From positions 19,131,731-19,195,730 of the forward strand of contig NC_091369.1 of the NCBI RefSeq assembly GCF_038502225.1: DNA of 64,000 nt. The letters are read 5' to 3'. Below, in pieces: positions 21,273 through 36,200 of this stretch. The position numbers were made by a program, and so were the translations under genes. How positions within the stretch are numbered: position 1 is the stretch's first letter; each line of letters begins with the position of its first letter. Source of the stretch: Cherax quadricarinatus. Taxonomy: Eukaryota > Arthropoda > Malacostraca > Decapoda > Parastacidae. The notes beneath the pieces are model-generated. The model ran no database searches, was not told the DNA's origin, and was given only the letters and a program-made list of their open reading frames with translations.

Positions 21273-22201
21273 TGTGAATGACATAACTGAAGGGATTGAC
21301 TCAGAAGTGTCCTTGTTTGCGGATGATGTGAAGTTAATGAGAAGAATCAAATCGGATGAGGATCAGGCAGGACTACAAAGAGATCTGGACAGGCTACAAG
21401 CCTGGTCCAGCAACTGGCTCCTTGAGTTTAGCCCTGCCAAATGCAAAGTCATGAAGATTGGGGAAGGGCAAAGAAGACCGCAGACACAATATAGTTTAGA
21501 TGGCCAAAGTCTGCAAACCTCACTCAAGGAAAAAGATCTGGGGGTGAGTATAACACCGAGCATATCTCCTGAGGCGCACATCAATCAGATAACTGCTGCA
21601 GCATACGGGCGCCTGGCAAACCTACGGATAGCGTTCCGATACCTCAGTAAGGATTCGTTCAAGACTCTGTATACCATTTACGTCAGGCACATTACTGGAG
21701 TATGCAGCACCTGTTTGGAATCCACACCTAGTCAAGCACGCCAAGAAACTAGAGAAAGTGCAAAGGTTTGCAACAAGACTAGTCCCAGAGCTACGGGGAT
21801 TGTCCTACGAAGGAAGGTTTAGGGAAATCGGCCTGACGAAACTGAAGGCCAGGAGGGTCAGGGGAGACATGATAACGACATATAAAATACTGCGCGGAAT
21901 AGACGAGGTGGACAAAGACGGGATGTTCCAGAGATGGGACACAGACACAAGAGGTCACAATTGGAAGTTGAAGACTCAGATGAATCAAAGGGATGTTAGG
22001 AAGTATTTCTTCAGTCATAGAGTAGTCAAGCCGTGGAATAGCCTAGAAAGTGAAGTAGTGGAGGCGGGAACATACATAGTTTTAAGGCGAGGTATGATAA
22101 AGCTCAGGGAGAGAGGACCTAGTAGCAATCAGTGAAGAGGCGGGGCCAGGAGCTATGAATCGACCCCTGCAACCACAAATAGGTGAGTACAAATAGGTGA
22201 G
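21273..22201 (+). pseudogene. AC-LINE copy 4: C-terminal reverse transcriptase only
   Basis: Starts right after an AC tract at VNDITEGIDSEVSLFADDVK, so only the catalytic FADD box and what follows remain. It includes KEKDLGVSITPS near 21530, a frameshift near 21690-21700 (the VRPILEYA region has an extra base), and the C-terminus KYFFSHRVVKPWNSL near 22003. The 3' end carries two copies of AAATAGGTGAGTAC and then a 142-bp AC tract. A strongly 5'-truncated insertion. Confidence 0.85.
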
Positions 22202-22224
22202 TACACACACACACACACGCACAC

Positions 22225-22289
<65 letters not shown>

Positions 22290-22290
22290 A

Positions 22291-22328
<38 letters not shown>

Positions 22329-22343
22329 ACACACATACACACA
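22202..22343 (+). repeat. (AC)n microsatellite ending AC-LINE copy 4
   Basis: About 142 bp, mostly AC with a few GC, AA and AT variants. The next copy starts at once after it in ORF1. Confidence 0.95.
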
Positions 22344-22800
22344 GAACAGATAAGCAGAGGGACACCAGATAGGGAAGAGGCAGTAAGAAGCAAGGCGTCA
22401 ATGGCAGGAACTAATTTGAATCAGAGGATGCTCAGGGAAGCACAGTGGGAGGATGAAAGGGAGAGGGCCATTTTTGTCTATGGGCTCCAAGAAGTAGATG
22501 GGGAAACTTACGAGGCAAGGAAACGGGAGGAAAAAAAAACGATTGAAAGCATCATGAAAGCAATAGGAGAGGACGACATGATTCAGCTGACAAATTTTCG
22601 GAGAATTGGGTGGTTTGCGAGGGGAAAAAAGCGTCCAGTCAAAGTGATTTTCAAGGCAGATTCAGCTCGAAACCGGATCCAGCAGTAGAAAGCATGCCTA
22701 AGGGACAATCAGGTGTTCCAGAGTGTGTACCTCGACCGAGACAGAACACAAGAAGAAAGGATGACACTGAAAGAGAGGGTGCAACGTCGCAAGGAGGAAT
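22344..22800 (+). pseudogene. AC-LINE copy 5 ORF1 (5'-truncated)
   Basis: Begins in the variable region of ORF1 and reads REAQWEDERERAIFVYGLQE near 22435-22490, KTIESIMKAIGEDDMIQLTN near 22540-22590 and VKVIFKADSARNRIQQ near 22638-22685. An in-frame TAG follows at 22686-22688, where copy 3 reads QEKA. The C-terminal DRDRTQEERMTLKERVQRR continues to about 22790 in a shifted frame. Same RNA-binding ORF1 family as copies 2 and 3. The coiled coil is missing. Confidence 0.7.
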
Positions 22801-22849
22801 GGGAGGCAAGGTAGGTGGAAAGCAGGAGAAATCAGGCCCATGTGGAAGA

Positions 22850-23345
22850 ACAAACACAACCCCCTCCAGTACCACCCACAGAAGGAGCACAACCATGACA
22901 ATCCCAAAGCAGTCAAATGACCTAACCCAAAACTCACTCACTGCTCCCTCTTCCCCATCCCCCTCAGCACAAACCCCACCCCCACAGAAACCCACAGTAA
23001 CCCACACATCCCCCTCTGCATAAACCCCACCCCCACAGTAACCCTCAGTAACCCGTACATCCCCCTCAGCTCAAACCCCACCCCCACAGAAACCCACAGT
23101 AACCCACACAAAGTACCCTCTCCCCCATCCCCCTCACCACAAACCCCACCCTCACAGTAACCCACAGCAACTCACACACTGTACCCTTTATCCCCATCCC
23201 CCTCACCACAACCCCCTCCCCCATTGTAACCACCCATAGGCCCTCTTCCCCCATCCCCCTCACCACCCCCACCCCCCTGAAACCCCCCATAGGCCCTCTG
23301 CCCCCACACCAACCCCCTATAGACCCCTGCTCCCCCTAACCCACC
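22850..23345 (+). repeat. C-rich imperfect tandem repeat between ORF1 and ORF2 of copy 5
   Basis: Repeated blocks of CCCCATCCCCCTCA, CCACAAACCCCACCC and CACAGTAACCCACAG, drifting in order and length. Sister copies have only a shorter Cys/Pro-rich-looking spacer here. The open frames on the minus strand (Gly/Val/Leu-rich) are by-products of the repeat. Confidence 0.75.
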
Positions 23346-23377
23346 TCTTTCCCCAGACCACAGTTATTGAAAAGTAG

Positions 23378-26198
23378 TTGAAGGTTTGGTACACGAACGC
23401 TGATGGAATAACGAATAAATGTAAGGAGTGGCACAAAATAATCAAGGAGTTGTCCCCAGACATCATAGCGGTTACAGAAACGAAACTCAATGGGATAATA
23501 ACAGATGCAATCTTCCCACCTGGATATCAGATCCTGAGGAAGAATAGAAGGAGCAGGGGGGGGGGGAGGAGGGGTTGCACTACTAATAAAAAAACGGGTG
23601 GGGTTATCAAGAAATGGAAGGTATGGACGAGACTGGAGAAAGGGATTACATAGTAGGTACAGTCCAGTCAGGGGAGCACAAGGTAGTCATTGCAGTTATG
23701 TATAACCCACCACAGAACTGCAGGAGGCCAAAAGAGGAATATGATGAGTGCAACAGAGCAATGGTGGACACTCTAGCTGAGGTGGCAAGAAGGGCCCACT
23801 CAAGTAGAGCAAAGTTACTGGTCATGGGTGACTTCAATCACAGGGAGATTGATTGGGAAAACCTGGAGCCACATGGGGGTCCCGAAACATGGAGAGCCAA
23901 GATGATGGATGTGGTGCTGGCAAATCTCATGCACCAACATGTTAGGGATACTACCAGAGAGAGAGGGGAGGATGAACCAGCAAGACTGGACCTCGTGTTC
24001 ACCCTGAGTAGCTCAGACATTTAGCACATCACATGTGAAAGGCCCCTTGGAGCTAGTGACCACGTAGTTATGAGCTTTGAATACATTGTGGAGCTAAAAG
24101 TGGAGAGGGTTACAGGAGTAGAAATGGAAAAGCTAAACTATAAAAGGGGGCCCTACACAGGAATGAGGACCTTCCTGCAGGAGGTTCAGTGGGAACAGGA
24201 GTTGGTAGGAAAATCAGTAAACGAAATGATGGACTTTGTAACAACAAAATGCAAGGAGGCAGAGGAAAGGTTTGTTCCCAAGGGTAACAGAAATAATGGG
24301 AAGGACAGAACGAGCCCTTGGTTTGCCCGAAGGTACAGGGAGGCAAAAACTAAGTGCTCTAGAGAATGGAAAAGGTACAGAAGGCAAAGGACTCAGGAGA
24401 ATAAAGAGATTAGTCCATGAGCCAGAAACGAGTATGCACAGATAAGGAGGGAGGCACAGTGGCAGTATGAAAATGACATAGCATCGAAAGTCAAGTCTGA
24501 CCCGAAACTACTCTACAGCCACATCAGGAGGAAGACAACAGTCAAGGACCAGATAATCAGGCTGAGGAAAGAAGGTGGGGAGCTCACAAGAAACGACCAG
24601 GAGGTATGTGAGGAGCTCAACATGAGATTTCAGGAAGTATTTACAGTGGAGGCTGAAGGGACAATAGGAAGACAAAGCAGTGGTGTACAGCAACAAGGGA
24701 TATACCAACAAGTGTTGGATGAATTACACACAACTGAGGAGGAGGTGGAGAAGCTCCTAAGTGACCTTGATACCTCAAAGGCGGTGAGACTGGACAACAT
24801 CTCTCCGTGGGTCCTTGGAGAGGGAGCAGGGACACTTCGTGTGTCACTCACCAAAATCTTCAACACTTCCCTTGAAACTGGGCAACTACCTGAAGTATGG
24901 AAGAAGGCAAATGTAGTCCCCATCTTTAAGAAGGGAGACAGAAATGAAGCACTAAATTATAGACAAGTGTCACTGACATGTATAGTATGCAAAGTCTTGG
25001 AAAAGATTATCAGGAGGAGAGTGGTGGAGCACCTGGAGTGGAACAAGATTATAAAAGACAGCCAACACGGATTCATGGAAAGCAAATCCTGTCATAAACC
25101 TACTAGAGTTTTATGACAAGGTAACCGAAGTAAGAAATGAAAGGGAGGGGTGGGTCGATTGCATTTTCTTGGACTGCAAGAAGGCCTTCGACACAGTTCC
25201 ACAAGAGATTAGTACAGAAGCTAGAGGAACAGGCACGTATAACAGGAAGGGCACTGCAATGGATCAGAGAATACCTAACAGGGAGGCAACAGCGAGTCAT
25301 GGTCCGTGATGAGGTATCACAGTGGGCGCCAGTGACAAACGGGGTCCCACAGGGGTCAGTCCTGGGACCAGTGCTATTCTTGGTATATGTGAACGACATG
25401 ACGGAAGGGATAGACTCAGAAGTGTCCCTGTTTGCAGATTACGCGGACCAGACAGGTCTACAAAGAGACCTGGACAGGCTGGATGTGTGGTCCAGAAACT
25501 GGCTCCTAGAATTTAACCCCGCCAAATGCAAAGTCATGAAGATCAGAGGAGGGCAAAGAAGACTGCAGACAGAGTATAGGCTAGTTGGCCAAAGGCTGCA
25601 AACCTCACTCGAAGAGAAAGACCTAGGAGTGAGTATAATACCGAGTACATCGCCAGAAGCACACATTAACCAGATAACTGCTGCAGCATATGGGCGCTTG
25701 GCAAACCTGTGAATAGCGTTCCGGTACCTCAGTAAGGAATCGTTCAAGACTTTATACACTGTGTACGTCAGGCCCATACTGGAGTACGCAGCACGAGTTT
25801 GGAACCCACACCTGGTCAAACACGTCAAGAAATCAGAGAAAGTGCAAAGGTTTGCAACAAGGCTAGTTCCAGAGCTAAGGGGAATGCCCTATGAAGAAAA
25901 GTTAAGGGAAATCGGTCTGACAACACTGGAGGACAGGAGGGTCAGGGGAGACATGATAACGACATACAAAATACTGCGTGGAATAGACAAGGTGGACAGA
26001 GACAGGATGTTCCAGAGATGGGACACAGAAACAAGTGGTCACAATTGGAAGCTGAAGACTCAGATGAGTCAAAGGGATGTTAGGAAGTATTTCTTCAGTC
26101 ATAGAGTAGTTAGGAAGTGGAATAGTCTGGCAAGCGATGTAATGGAGGCAGGAATTATACATAGTTTTAAGACGAGGTATGATAAAGCTCATGGATGA
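23378..26198 (+). pseudogene. AC-LINE copy 5 ORF2: most complete ORF2 of the array
   Basis: Endonuclease: KVWYTNADGITNKC, AVTETKL near 23470, LLVMGDFNHREIDWE near 23815, ARLDLVFTLSSSD near 23980 and LGASDHVVM near 24050. The endonuclease motifs all survive, with an extra-base G-run frameshift near 23560. One frame then runs from 23614 to 25116, broken only by stops at 24022-24024 and 24418-24420. RT: SPWVLGEGAG near 24805, NYRQVSLTC, QHGFMESKSC, KKAFDTVP near 25175 with small deletions, and GVPQGSVLGP near 25340. The catalytic box is deleted to FADYADQTG near 25432, removing the second Asp. The C-terminus KYFFSHRVVRKWNSL lies near 26085. Confidence 0.85.
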
Positions 26199-26291
26199 GG
26201 GGGAGAGAGGACTTAGTAGCGGTCGGTGAAGAGGCGGGGCCAGGAGCTAAGTTTCGACCCCTGCAACCACAATTAGGTGAATTAGGTGAGT

Positions 26292-29021
<2,730 letters not shown>

Positions 29022-29057
29022 ACACACTCACACAAACACACACACACGCACACACAC
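29022..29057 (+). repeat. (AC)n microsatellite ending AC-LINE copy 6
   Basis: A short, slightly degenerate AC tract between copies 6 and 7. Confidence 0.9.
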
Positions 29058-31075
29058 CGATATGTCATTCACATATACCATGGTTTACCCAAAGGTGCAG
29101 GGAGGCAAAAACCAAGTGTGCTAGGGAATGGAAGAAATATAGAAGGCAAAGGACCCAGGAGAATAAGGAGAACAGTCGTAGAGCCAGAAACGAATATGCA
29201 CAGATAAGAAGGGAGGCCCAAAGACAACATGAAAATGACATAGCAGCGAAAGCCAAATCTGACCCGAAACTGTTGTACAGCCACATCAGGAGGAAAACAA
29301 CAGTCAAGGACCAGGTAATCAGGCTAAGGAAGGAAGGAGGAGAGACAACAAGAAATGACCGTGAAGTATGTGAGGAACTCAACAAGAGATTCAAAGAAGT
29401 GTTCACAGAGGAGACAGAAGGGGCTCCAGAAAGACGGAGAGGTGGGGCACACCACCATGTGCTGGACACAGTGCACACAACCGAGGAAGAAGTGAAGAGG
29501 CTTCTGAGTGAGCTAGATACCTCAAAGGCAATGGGGCCAGATAACATCTCCCCATGGGTATTGAGAGAGGGAGCAGAGGCGCTATGTGTACCCCTAATAA
29601 CAATATTCAATACATCTATCGAAACAGGGAGATTGCCTGAGGCATGGAAGACAGCAAATGTAGTCCCAATCTTTAAAAAAGGAGACAGACATGAAGCATT
29701 AAACTACAGACCAGTGTCACTGACATGTATAGTATGCAAAATCATGGAGAAGATTATCAGGAGAAGAGTGGTGGAACACCTAGAAAGGAATGATCTCATC
29801 AACAGCAGCCAACATGGTTTCAGGGACGGGAAATCCTGTGTCACAAACCTACTGGAGTTCTATGACATGGTGACAGCAGTAAGACAAGAGAGAGAGGGGT
29901 GGGTGGATTGCATATTCTTGGACTGCAAGAAGGCGTTTGACACAGTTCCACACACGAGATTAGTGCAAAAACTGGAGGACCAAGCAGGGATAACAGGGAA
30001 GGCACTACAATGGATCAGGGAATACTTGTCAGGAAGACAGCAGCGAGTCATGGTACGTGGCGAGGTGTCAGAGTGGGCACCTGTGACCAGCGGGGTCCCA
30101 CAGGGGTCAGTGCTAGGACCAGTGCTGTTTCTGGTATTTGTGAACGACATGACGGAAAGAATAGACTCTGAGGTGTCCCTGTTTGCAGATGACGTGAAGT
30201 TGATGAGAAGAATTCACTCGATCGAAGACCAGGCAGAACTACAAAGGAATCTGGACAGGCTGCAGACCTGGTCCAGCAATTGACTCCTGGAGTTCAATCC
30301 CACCAAGTGCAAAGTCATGAAGATTGGGGAAGGGCAAAGAAGACCGCAGACATAGTACAGTCTAGGGGGGCCAGAGACTACAAACCTCACTCAAGGAAAA
30401 AGATCTTGGGGTGAGTATAACACCAGGCACATCTCCTGAAGCGCACATCAATCAAATAACTGCTGCAGCATATGGGCGCCTAGCAAACCTCAGAACAGCA
30501 TTCCGACATCTTAATAAGGAATCGTTCAGGACCCTGTACACCGTGTACGTTAGGCCCATATTGGAGTATGCGGCACCAGTTTGGAACCCACGCCTAGCCA
30601 AGCACGTAAAGAAACTAGAGAAAGTGCAAAGGTTTGCAACAAGACTAGTCCCAGAGCTAAGAGGTATGTCCTACGAGGAGAGGTTAAGGGAAATCAACCT
30701 GACGACACTGGAGGACAGGAGAGATAGGGGGGACATGATAACGACATACAAAATACTGAGAGGAATTGACAAGGTGGACAAAGACAGGATGTTCCAGAGA
30801 TTGGACACAGTAACAAGGGGACACAGTTGGAAGTTGAAGACACAGATGAATCGCAGGGATGTTAGGAAGTATTTCTTCAGCCACAGAGTAGTCAGGAAGT
30901 GGAATAGTTTGGGAAGCGATGTAGTGGAGGCAGGATCCATACATAGCTTTAAGCAGAGGTATGATAAAGCTCACGGTTCAGGGAGAGTGACCTAGTAGCG
31001 ACCAGTGAAGAGGCGGGGCCAGGAGCTCGGACTCGACCCCTGCATCCTCAACTAGATGAGTACAACTAGGTGAGT
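29058..31075 (+). pseudogene. AC-LINE copy 7: best-preserved reverse transcriptase of the family
   Basis: The first 25 bases (CCGATATGTCATTCACATAT) are an antisense scrap of the RT, then the linker starts (WFTQRCREAKTKC-like region near 29085). From 29273 an open frame of 336 codons covers the RT: DTSKAMGPDNISPW near 29515, NYRPVSLTC near 29703, QHGFRDGKSCVTNLLEFYD near 29810, LDCKKAFDTVPH near 29920, GVPQGSVLGP near 30090 and the catalytic FADDVKLMRR near 30185. It ends in a TGA at 30281-30283 (WSSN stop LLEFNP). An extra G near 30367 shifts frame, and 30411-30995 then encodes the C-terminus through KYFFSHRVVRKWNSL. Clade assignment to CR1 is by resemblance of this C-terminus. Confidence 0.85.
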
Positions 31076-31099
31076 ACACACACACACACACACACACAC
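31076..31099 (+). repeat. (AC)n tract closing the AC-LINE array
   Basis: The last AC tract, directly followed by unrelated sequence (TGCTCACAGCGG) leading to the candidate host exon. Confidence 0.9.
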
Positions 31100-31159
31100 T
31101 GCTCACAGCGGAAGTAAGCTAGAACATAAATTAGAAGTATGTTGGTTACATTAACTTAC

Positions 31160-31199
31160 CGAAGATGTGAAAATATCCAGGTCCGTCACCTGCCGCCAT
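31160..31199 (-). CDS. Candidate first coding exon (MAAGDGPGYFHIF) of the SLC17-type gene
   Basis: On the minus strand an ATG in a good context (CAAGATGGCG) opens 13 codons plus one base, followed by a strong splice donor (TTCG then GTAAGTTAA). The left-over base G joins to GT at the start of the SLC17-type exon at 8358, making Gly and continuing in frame as HIF-G-WLPARIS. Both exons are on the same strand in the right order, 22.8 kb apart, with transposons between. The peptide itself is too short to identify, so the link rests on strand, order, splice sites and phase (a phase match alone is a one-in-three event). Sequence upstream, to about 31240, could be 5' UTR. Confidence 0.45.
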
Positions 31200-31239
31200 C
31201 TTGAATCTTGAAGCGTCCAGCAATCGTCTCTGTGAATTA

Positions 31240-31395
31240 TAAACAAGAATATGAATCCAAACAAATTTATGGGCCAGACAAATGTAGAATAAACAGTTAG
31301 TTGGAATTTTGCTCACCTAAATTTTCGTGTTAATAATTATCATAATCTGAAAGAAGAATTTTGGTTGAAAATGTATTGACAGAATTTATGAGCCC
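31240..31395. other. Unclassified sequence upstream of the candidate exon 1
   Basis: AT-rich, no open frame or repeat recognised. By position it would hold the promoter of the candidate host gene, but I see no clear TATA or initiator motif. Confidence 0.25.
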
Positions 31396-31398
31396 TGA

Positions 31399-31662
31399 TA
31401 TACCTGGAATATACCTGGAGGGGGTTTCGGGTCTGATCAACCTGGCTGTTACTGTTGGCCGCACGCAAACTGACAAATGAACCACAGCCTGGCTGGTCAG
31501 GTACTGACTTTAAGTGCTAGTCCAGTGCCTTCTTGAAGACAGCCAGGGGTCTATTGGTAATCCCCCTTATGTATGCTGGAATGTAGTTGAGCAGTAGTGG
31601 GCCCCGGACACTTACTGTGTTGTCTCTCAGTGTACTCGTGGCGCCCCTGGCGGGAGCACTGG
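31399..31662 (-). mobile_element. CR1-Z 3' fragment (5'-truncated LINE)
   Basis: Reverse-strand match to the end of CR1-Z1. Read leftwards it has the block coding SVRGPLLLNYIPAYIRGI, then TRPLAVFKKALD, then CGSFVSLRAANSN, then the CTCCAGGTATA tail. It corresponds to 6630-6930 of CR1-Z1, but without most of the hairpin region. A short dead copy beside the candidate host exon. Confidence 0.75.
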
Positions 31663-31859
31663 CCAACGCAATGGACGGAGCTGTTAGATCTTTAAACTAG
31701 AAATAGATAGAGGTATGGGATTCGTGGAAAATCAATGAATTCTGAGTGTAGCGACAGTGTGAGTTTTAAGGAAACCAGTTATAGGCAGAATTTAGGAAGA
31801 ATTATTGGTGAACATAGGAAAGCCAATGGCATTAGGTTATAAGGAGAGTAACAGGCATA

Positions 31860-31937
31860 ATGGAGGAACAGAAATCAGCAGGAAGAAAAAAGAGAAGGGA
31901 GGATTTCTGAAAATATATTACACTGATAGTCGTAGTG
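31860..31937 (+). pseudogene. CR1-E2 endonuclease, first fragment
   Basis: Reads GGFLKIYYTDSRS and stops at the TxA insertion. The continuation at 44104 gives SARNKMDELRLVAIASKID, matching AFYANSRSAKNKINEL in CR1-E1. Confidence 0.75.
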
Positions 31938-32016
31938 ATTCGCTGCCTGACCATGGTAGAGTGCGGTTGTGCTCTGCACCCCTCTGCTGTTTTCAGGCAA
32001 GCTACCTTGTACCAAC

Positions 32017-33192
32017 ATGGCGCTGAATGTGACTCGGCGTGTGAACACCATCGGCATAGAGCTGCTTCGTGGGGCAATTTCACCCTCTTCAGCACAGGTG
32101 TTACTCCCGACCATTATTAGGGAAACGTATGGTATCCAGGACGATGAGGTGTATGGTGTTGCCCTGAATGGGGCATACAGAATCTTCGTCAAACTGAATT
32201 CCACGTCCGTGTACGAGTCTTTGGTGACGAGATTCCAAGACGTAAGCCTTGACCCTACTCCAGCTGTGAAGGTGCGTTTGATCGACGTATCTCGCCACTT
32301 TACGTGGGTTAAGATTCGTAATGTCCCATTTGAGGCAGATGAGGCTGACATCAGGAGTGTTTTCGAGGCATATGGGACCGTATATCTGGCACAACAGGGC
32401 AAGTGGATGGCTGGTGCTTGCATGGGCCGTCTGGAGGGAACCTTTTCCCTGAAGATGACTCTGAGACATCCCATACTGTTTTACGTCGTGTCGGAGGACT
32501 TCAGAACGCAAGTTATGGTATCATACGCCGGACAGAGACGCACATTCAGGTGATGTGGGGCGTATGACCATATGGCGGCAGCGTGTGTGAAGCTGAAGAG
32601 AGCGCCTGCACAAACTGGTGAAGCACCAGTTGCCAGTGTGGTAGCTGTTGTTGAGAGCCCCACGCGAAAGCAAGGGCTTGAACACTTGTGGAGTGAAGTG
32701 GTAGAGGATCCCATAGAGAAGACTGGCGTGTGTGAGGCAAGCTGTGACATAACAGGAACTGTTACTAGGCAGAAGAAAAGTGCAGAAGTGCAAGTGCATG
32801 AGGAGGTACAGGCTCTCGAGAAAGAGCTTCAGTAAGTGTTGAGGACATTGACGCAGCCTGCTGAGGATGTTGTTCCTGAGCTGGTGAGAGGCACGGCATT
32901 GCCTGTGGAGGAATGTGATGATAAAAACCATAGCAGGGATGACGGGCCAAGCAGTAAGCGTGAGATGTCGCCGTGTGCCGCGGAACGGGGCGTGGTGGAG
33001 GTTGAGGTTCATCGTGAGGAAACCTCAGAAGACAACATGGAAGTGGAGGGCATCACGAGGAAGAGAGCGGCGGCGTCAGACTCAGATGATGTCCTGACAC
33101 CGGCGCAGAGGTCTGGGAGGAAGGAAGAGTACTGTCGAGGTAGTCAGGATAAAAGGCATCACAAGAAAAGGGGGGGGAGGTTGATGGTGTGA
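32017..33192 (+). pseudogene. TxA ORF1: RRM-like domain and CCHC zinc knuckle
   Basis: A single frame of 391 codons with only two in-frame stops, at 32551-32553 and 32833-32835. Residues 100-140 look RRM-like (FTWVKIRNVPFEADEADIRS then FEAYGTV). Near residue 177 lies the zinc knuckle, CGAYDHMAAAC, whose first Cys pair is damaged: TFR-stop-CG where TxC reads CRLCRSYDHLAALC. The C-terminal half is acidic and Ser-rich with DDVLTPAQRSGRK, conserved in all three copies. CCHC-bearing ORF1s are typical of Tx1-type LINEs and bind the element RNA. I choose the ATG at 32017 because the equivalent MA(L/Q) start appears in TxC. Confidence 0.75.
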
Positions 33193-33278
33193 AGCCCTGT
33201 GCTGGCTCTGGGGCAGGAGGCCCTGGGATGAATGAAGAGAAGAGGAAGGGTTGGAAACTATAAAGAGGCCTTAGGTGT

Positions 33279-36200
33279 ATGACTGTGAACGTAAATGGAC
33301 TGTGTAATAGTGTGAAGAGGGAATGGTTTCGAATGTTTCTGTGTAAATATAGGGTGGATGTAGTGTTTCTGCAAGAACACAATTTCAAGGAGGGGAGAGA
33401 GCTGGAGGTGGCGGGGTTTCAGGTCATGACTCTGCTATCTGCACGTCTGAAAGGTGGTGTGGGTATATTGATCAGGGAGGCGAGCCCGTTTGTGTCGATA
33501 AGAAGTGAGGGGGGAGGGGGTAGGGTGTTGCGTGTGGATGGGTGGTGGATGGGGCAGAGGGTAACCTTTGTAAGTGTGTATGCACCATCTGAGAATAATG
33601 TGAAAGTAAAGCAGGAATTTGTATGTGATGACCTAGTTTTCTTCTTACATGGTTTACCTGCAGTGGCCATCGTTGGTGGGGACTGGAACTGTGTTATCAG
33701 GAGGGCTGATGTGGAACCAAAAGGGGCGGGGCACATGTCGGCGGCCTTACGAGACCTCTTGAGGGATATTCAGTTGAGGGATGCAGTTGGAGGGGGAGTG
33801 TGGGAGGTAGAGCACACTTTCGTGAGGAGGGGTTATGCGGCTAGGTTAGATAGGTTGTACATTTCTCAAGGGGTCTTGGTAAAGTTTTTCCGCACAATAG
33901 AGGTAGCTTATTCGGATCATAGGGCGGTCGTGGCAGAGGTGGGATGGGAGTCACTGGCGGGTATCTCTAGGGGTTATTGGAAGTTAAATACGAGTGTGTT
34001 AGGAGATGAGGAGGGGTTGGAGGGATTTACAACACTGTGGGAGGGGTTAAGTATGGAGGTACATGGGATGGAGGATGTGGTAGCATTGTGGGATGGAGTG
34101 GCTAAAGAACGAATTAGGCAATATTATGTGAGAGAAGGGAAACGAATTAATTCTTTAAAATATGGGCTGGCCAACTATTTGGAGGACACGTTAAGGGGTT
34201 GCTATGCGAGAGGGGCAGTGGCGGGTATTTATCCTATGGATGACATACTGGCACTTCAGGGGAGGCTGCACGAGCTACAAGATGAGAGGTTCCAAGCGGT
34301 GAGGGTAATGGAAGGTGTGGAAGAGGTGTTATGGGGCGATAGGCCTTCGTTGTGTGTATTGCATAGGCAAAAGCAACGGCAGCAGGCAACAGCTATTCCA
34401 TGGTTGGAGGTTCATGAGTCGGTAGGTGGGTATAGGGTGGGTCAGGTTATACAAGCCACAGATGGAATGGGTGTGTTTGCGGACGAGTGGTATGGAAAGT
34501 ATTGGCAAAGGGATGGGGTAGGAGCTGGGGGTTTAAAACAGGTGTGTGAGAATGTGATATGTCTGTTGGGAAAGAGTGATAGGGAAGCATTGGGAGGGGA
34601 AATAACTGAGGGAGAAACATGGAAGGCTTTAAGTGAAATGCATAAGGGTAAAGCTCCAGGAATCGATGGACTCCCGGCAGAGTTTTATCTACAGCATTGG
34701 GAGCTAATGAGGGGTTTTTTGGTTAGGTTATTAAATTTAATGAAGGAGAGGGGAGAATTGGGAGAGAAGCAGGCAACAGCTGTAGTAGTATTGGTACCGA
34801 AGGGTAAGGGGCAACATACACTTAGAGACTACCGGGCAATATCGTTGTTATGCACAGATTATAAGCTGTTTGCCAAAATTTTGGGGAATCGGTTTAAATG
34901 CGTACTGGATAGAGTAGTATCGAGAACTCAGTTTGGGTTGCCAGGGAGGTCTATGGTGGAGGGACATGGGTTCCTAAGGGATTTCGTGGAAGCAAAAGGG
35001 GGGAGGGGGGTTTGGTGGCTTTAGACTGGCAGGGTGCATATGACAGAGTGGAACGTGAAGCATTGAGAGCCATCCTCAGGGGACAGGGGTTTGGGGAAGA
35101 AATAGTGGGATGGGTAGATGCTTGGTATCGCGGTGCAATGGTGAGGGTACAGATTAATGGGAGAGTGGGTGGGAAGATTGTAATGGAAAGGGGACTTCGA
35201 CAGGGGTGCCCTATGTCACAACTTTTATTTGCATGCATACAGGACCCCTTTTATAGGATGATGGAGAAGCGTATGTGCAATAGGGGGGGTGAAGGGAGTA
35301 GAGTTGGGAGGGTTTGGCCAGTCTTAATAGGGTATGTAGATGACACTACTGTTCTGGTTAGGGAGGGGATGTCAATGGATACCTTGGATGGGGTAGTACA
35401 ATTGTTCTTGGAAGCAACTGGTATGAGAGTGAATTCAGAAAAGTCCATTGTCATGGGGTTAGGAGGTTGGGCTGGGAGGGTTGAGTGGGGTAGTTCAGTG
35501 GTGGGGAGGCGGGTGAATTTGTTAAAAATTTTTGGTCTTATCTATACAGACGATCTGGATGTAGCGCACAGGGAAAACTCAATTAGGTTGGTGGATAAGA
35601 TTCAGGGGCGATTGGGTGCATTGAGGCCTTATCATTTGGCCCTTGTACAGCGGGCCATTGTCATTAATGTCTTATTGTATAGTAAGGTATGGCACGTGGC
35701 GGCCGTGTTCTCATTTACACTGACGGCGGTAGCGGACATACTTAGGAGGGTTTTTAAATTCTTGTAGGGCGCGGGATGTGATTGACTTATAAGGGATGTA
35801 GTAATGTTACCTGTGCGGCAGGGGGGGTTGGGTTTGCTGGACTTAAAGAGGAGTGTCAAATGTGTCTTTATTAAAAGGGTGGTGGTGAGGGAAGGCGTGG
35901 GTGTGGGGGTTCTGGTCAGGATCCATGAAAGATTGAAACGAATGTATTCAGGAGTGGAGTTGTGGGAGTGTGAAACTGTTTTGGGGGCTATGGCGTGGGC
36001 TCGAGATCCGGGGAAGGTCAAAATAGGTGCGATGTGTCTATTGTTGGTGGGGAGGGTTGTGGCGCCTGTAGAGGGAATTTTCCTCATGTATACATGGGGA
36101 AGTATATGGAATAGGTTAAGTAGGATGAGGTTACAACCACGAGCACGTGACGTAATGTATCGTTTTCTGCACGGGATTTTGCCGTCGGGTACTGTTCTGA

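Noticed and set aside
22119..22401. Cys/Val-rich and Thr/His-rich frames around AC tracts (also 8884-9174, 14323-14517, 26167-26569)
   Set aside because: Translations of (AC)n and (GT)n. No coding meaning.
33279..35024. A possible domesticated host endonuclease-RT gene (581 open codons)
   Set aside because: It sits between ORF1 and the rest of a Tx1-like element with perfect TSDs, and frameshifts and stops follow at once. An ordinary decaying LINE.
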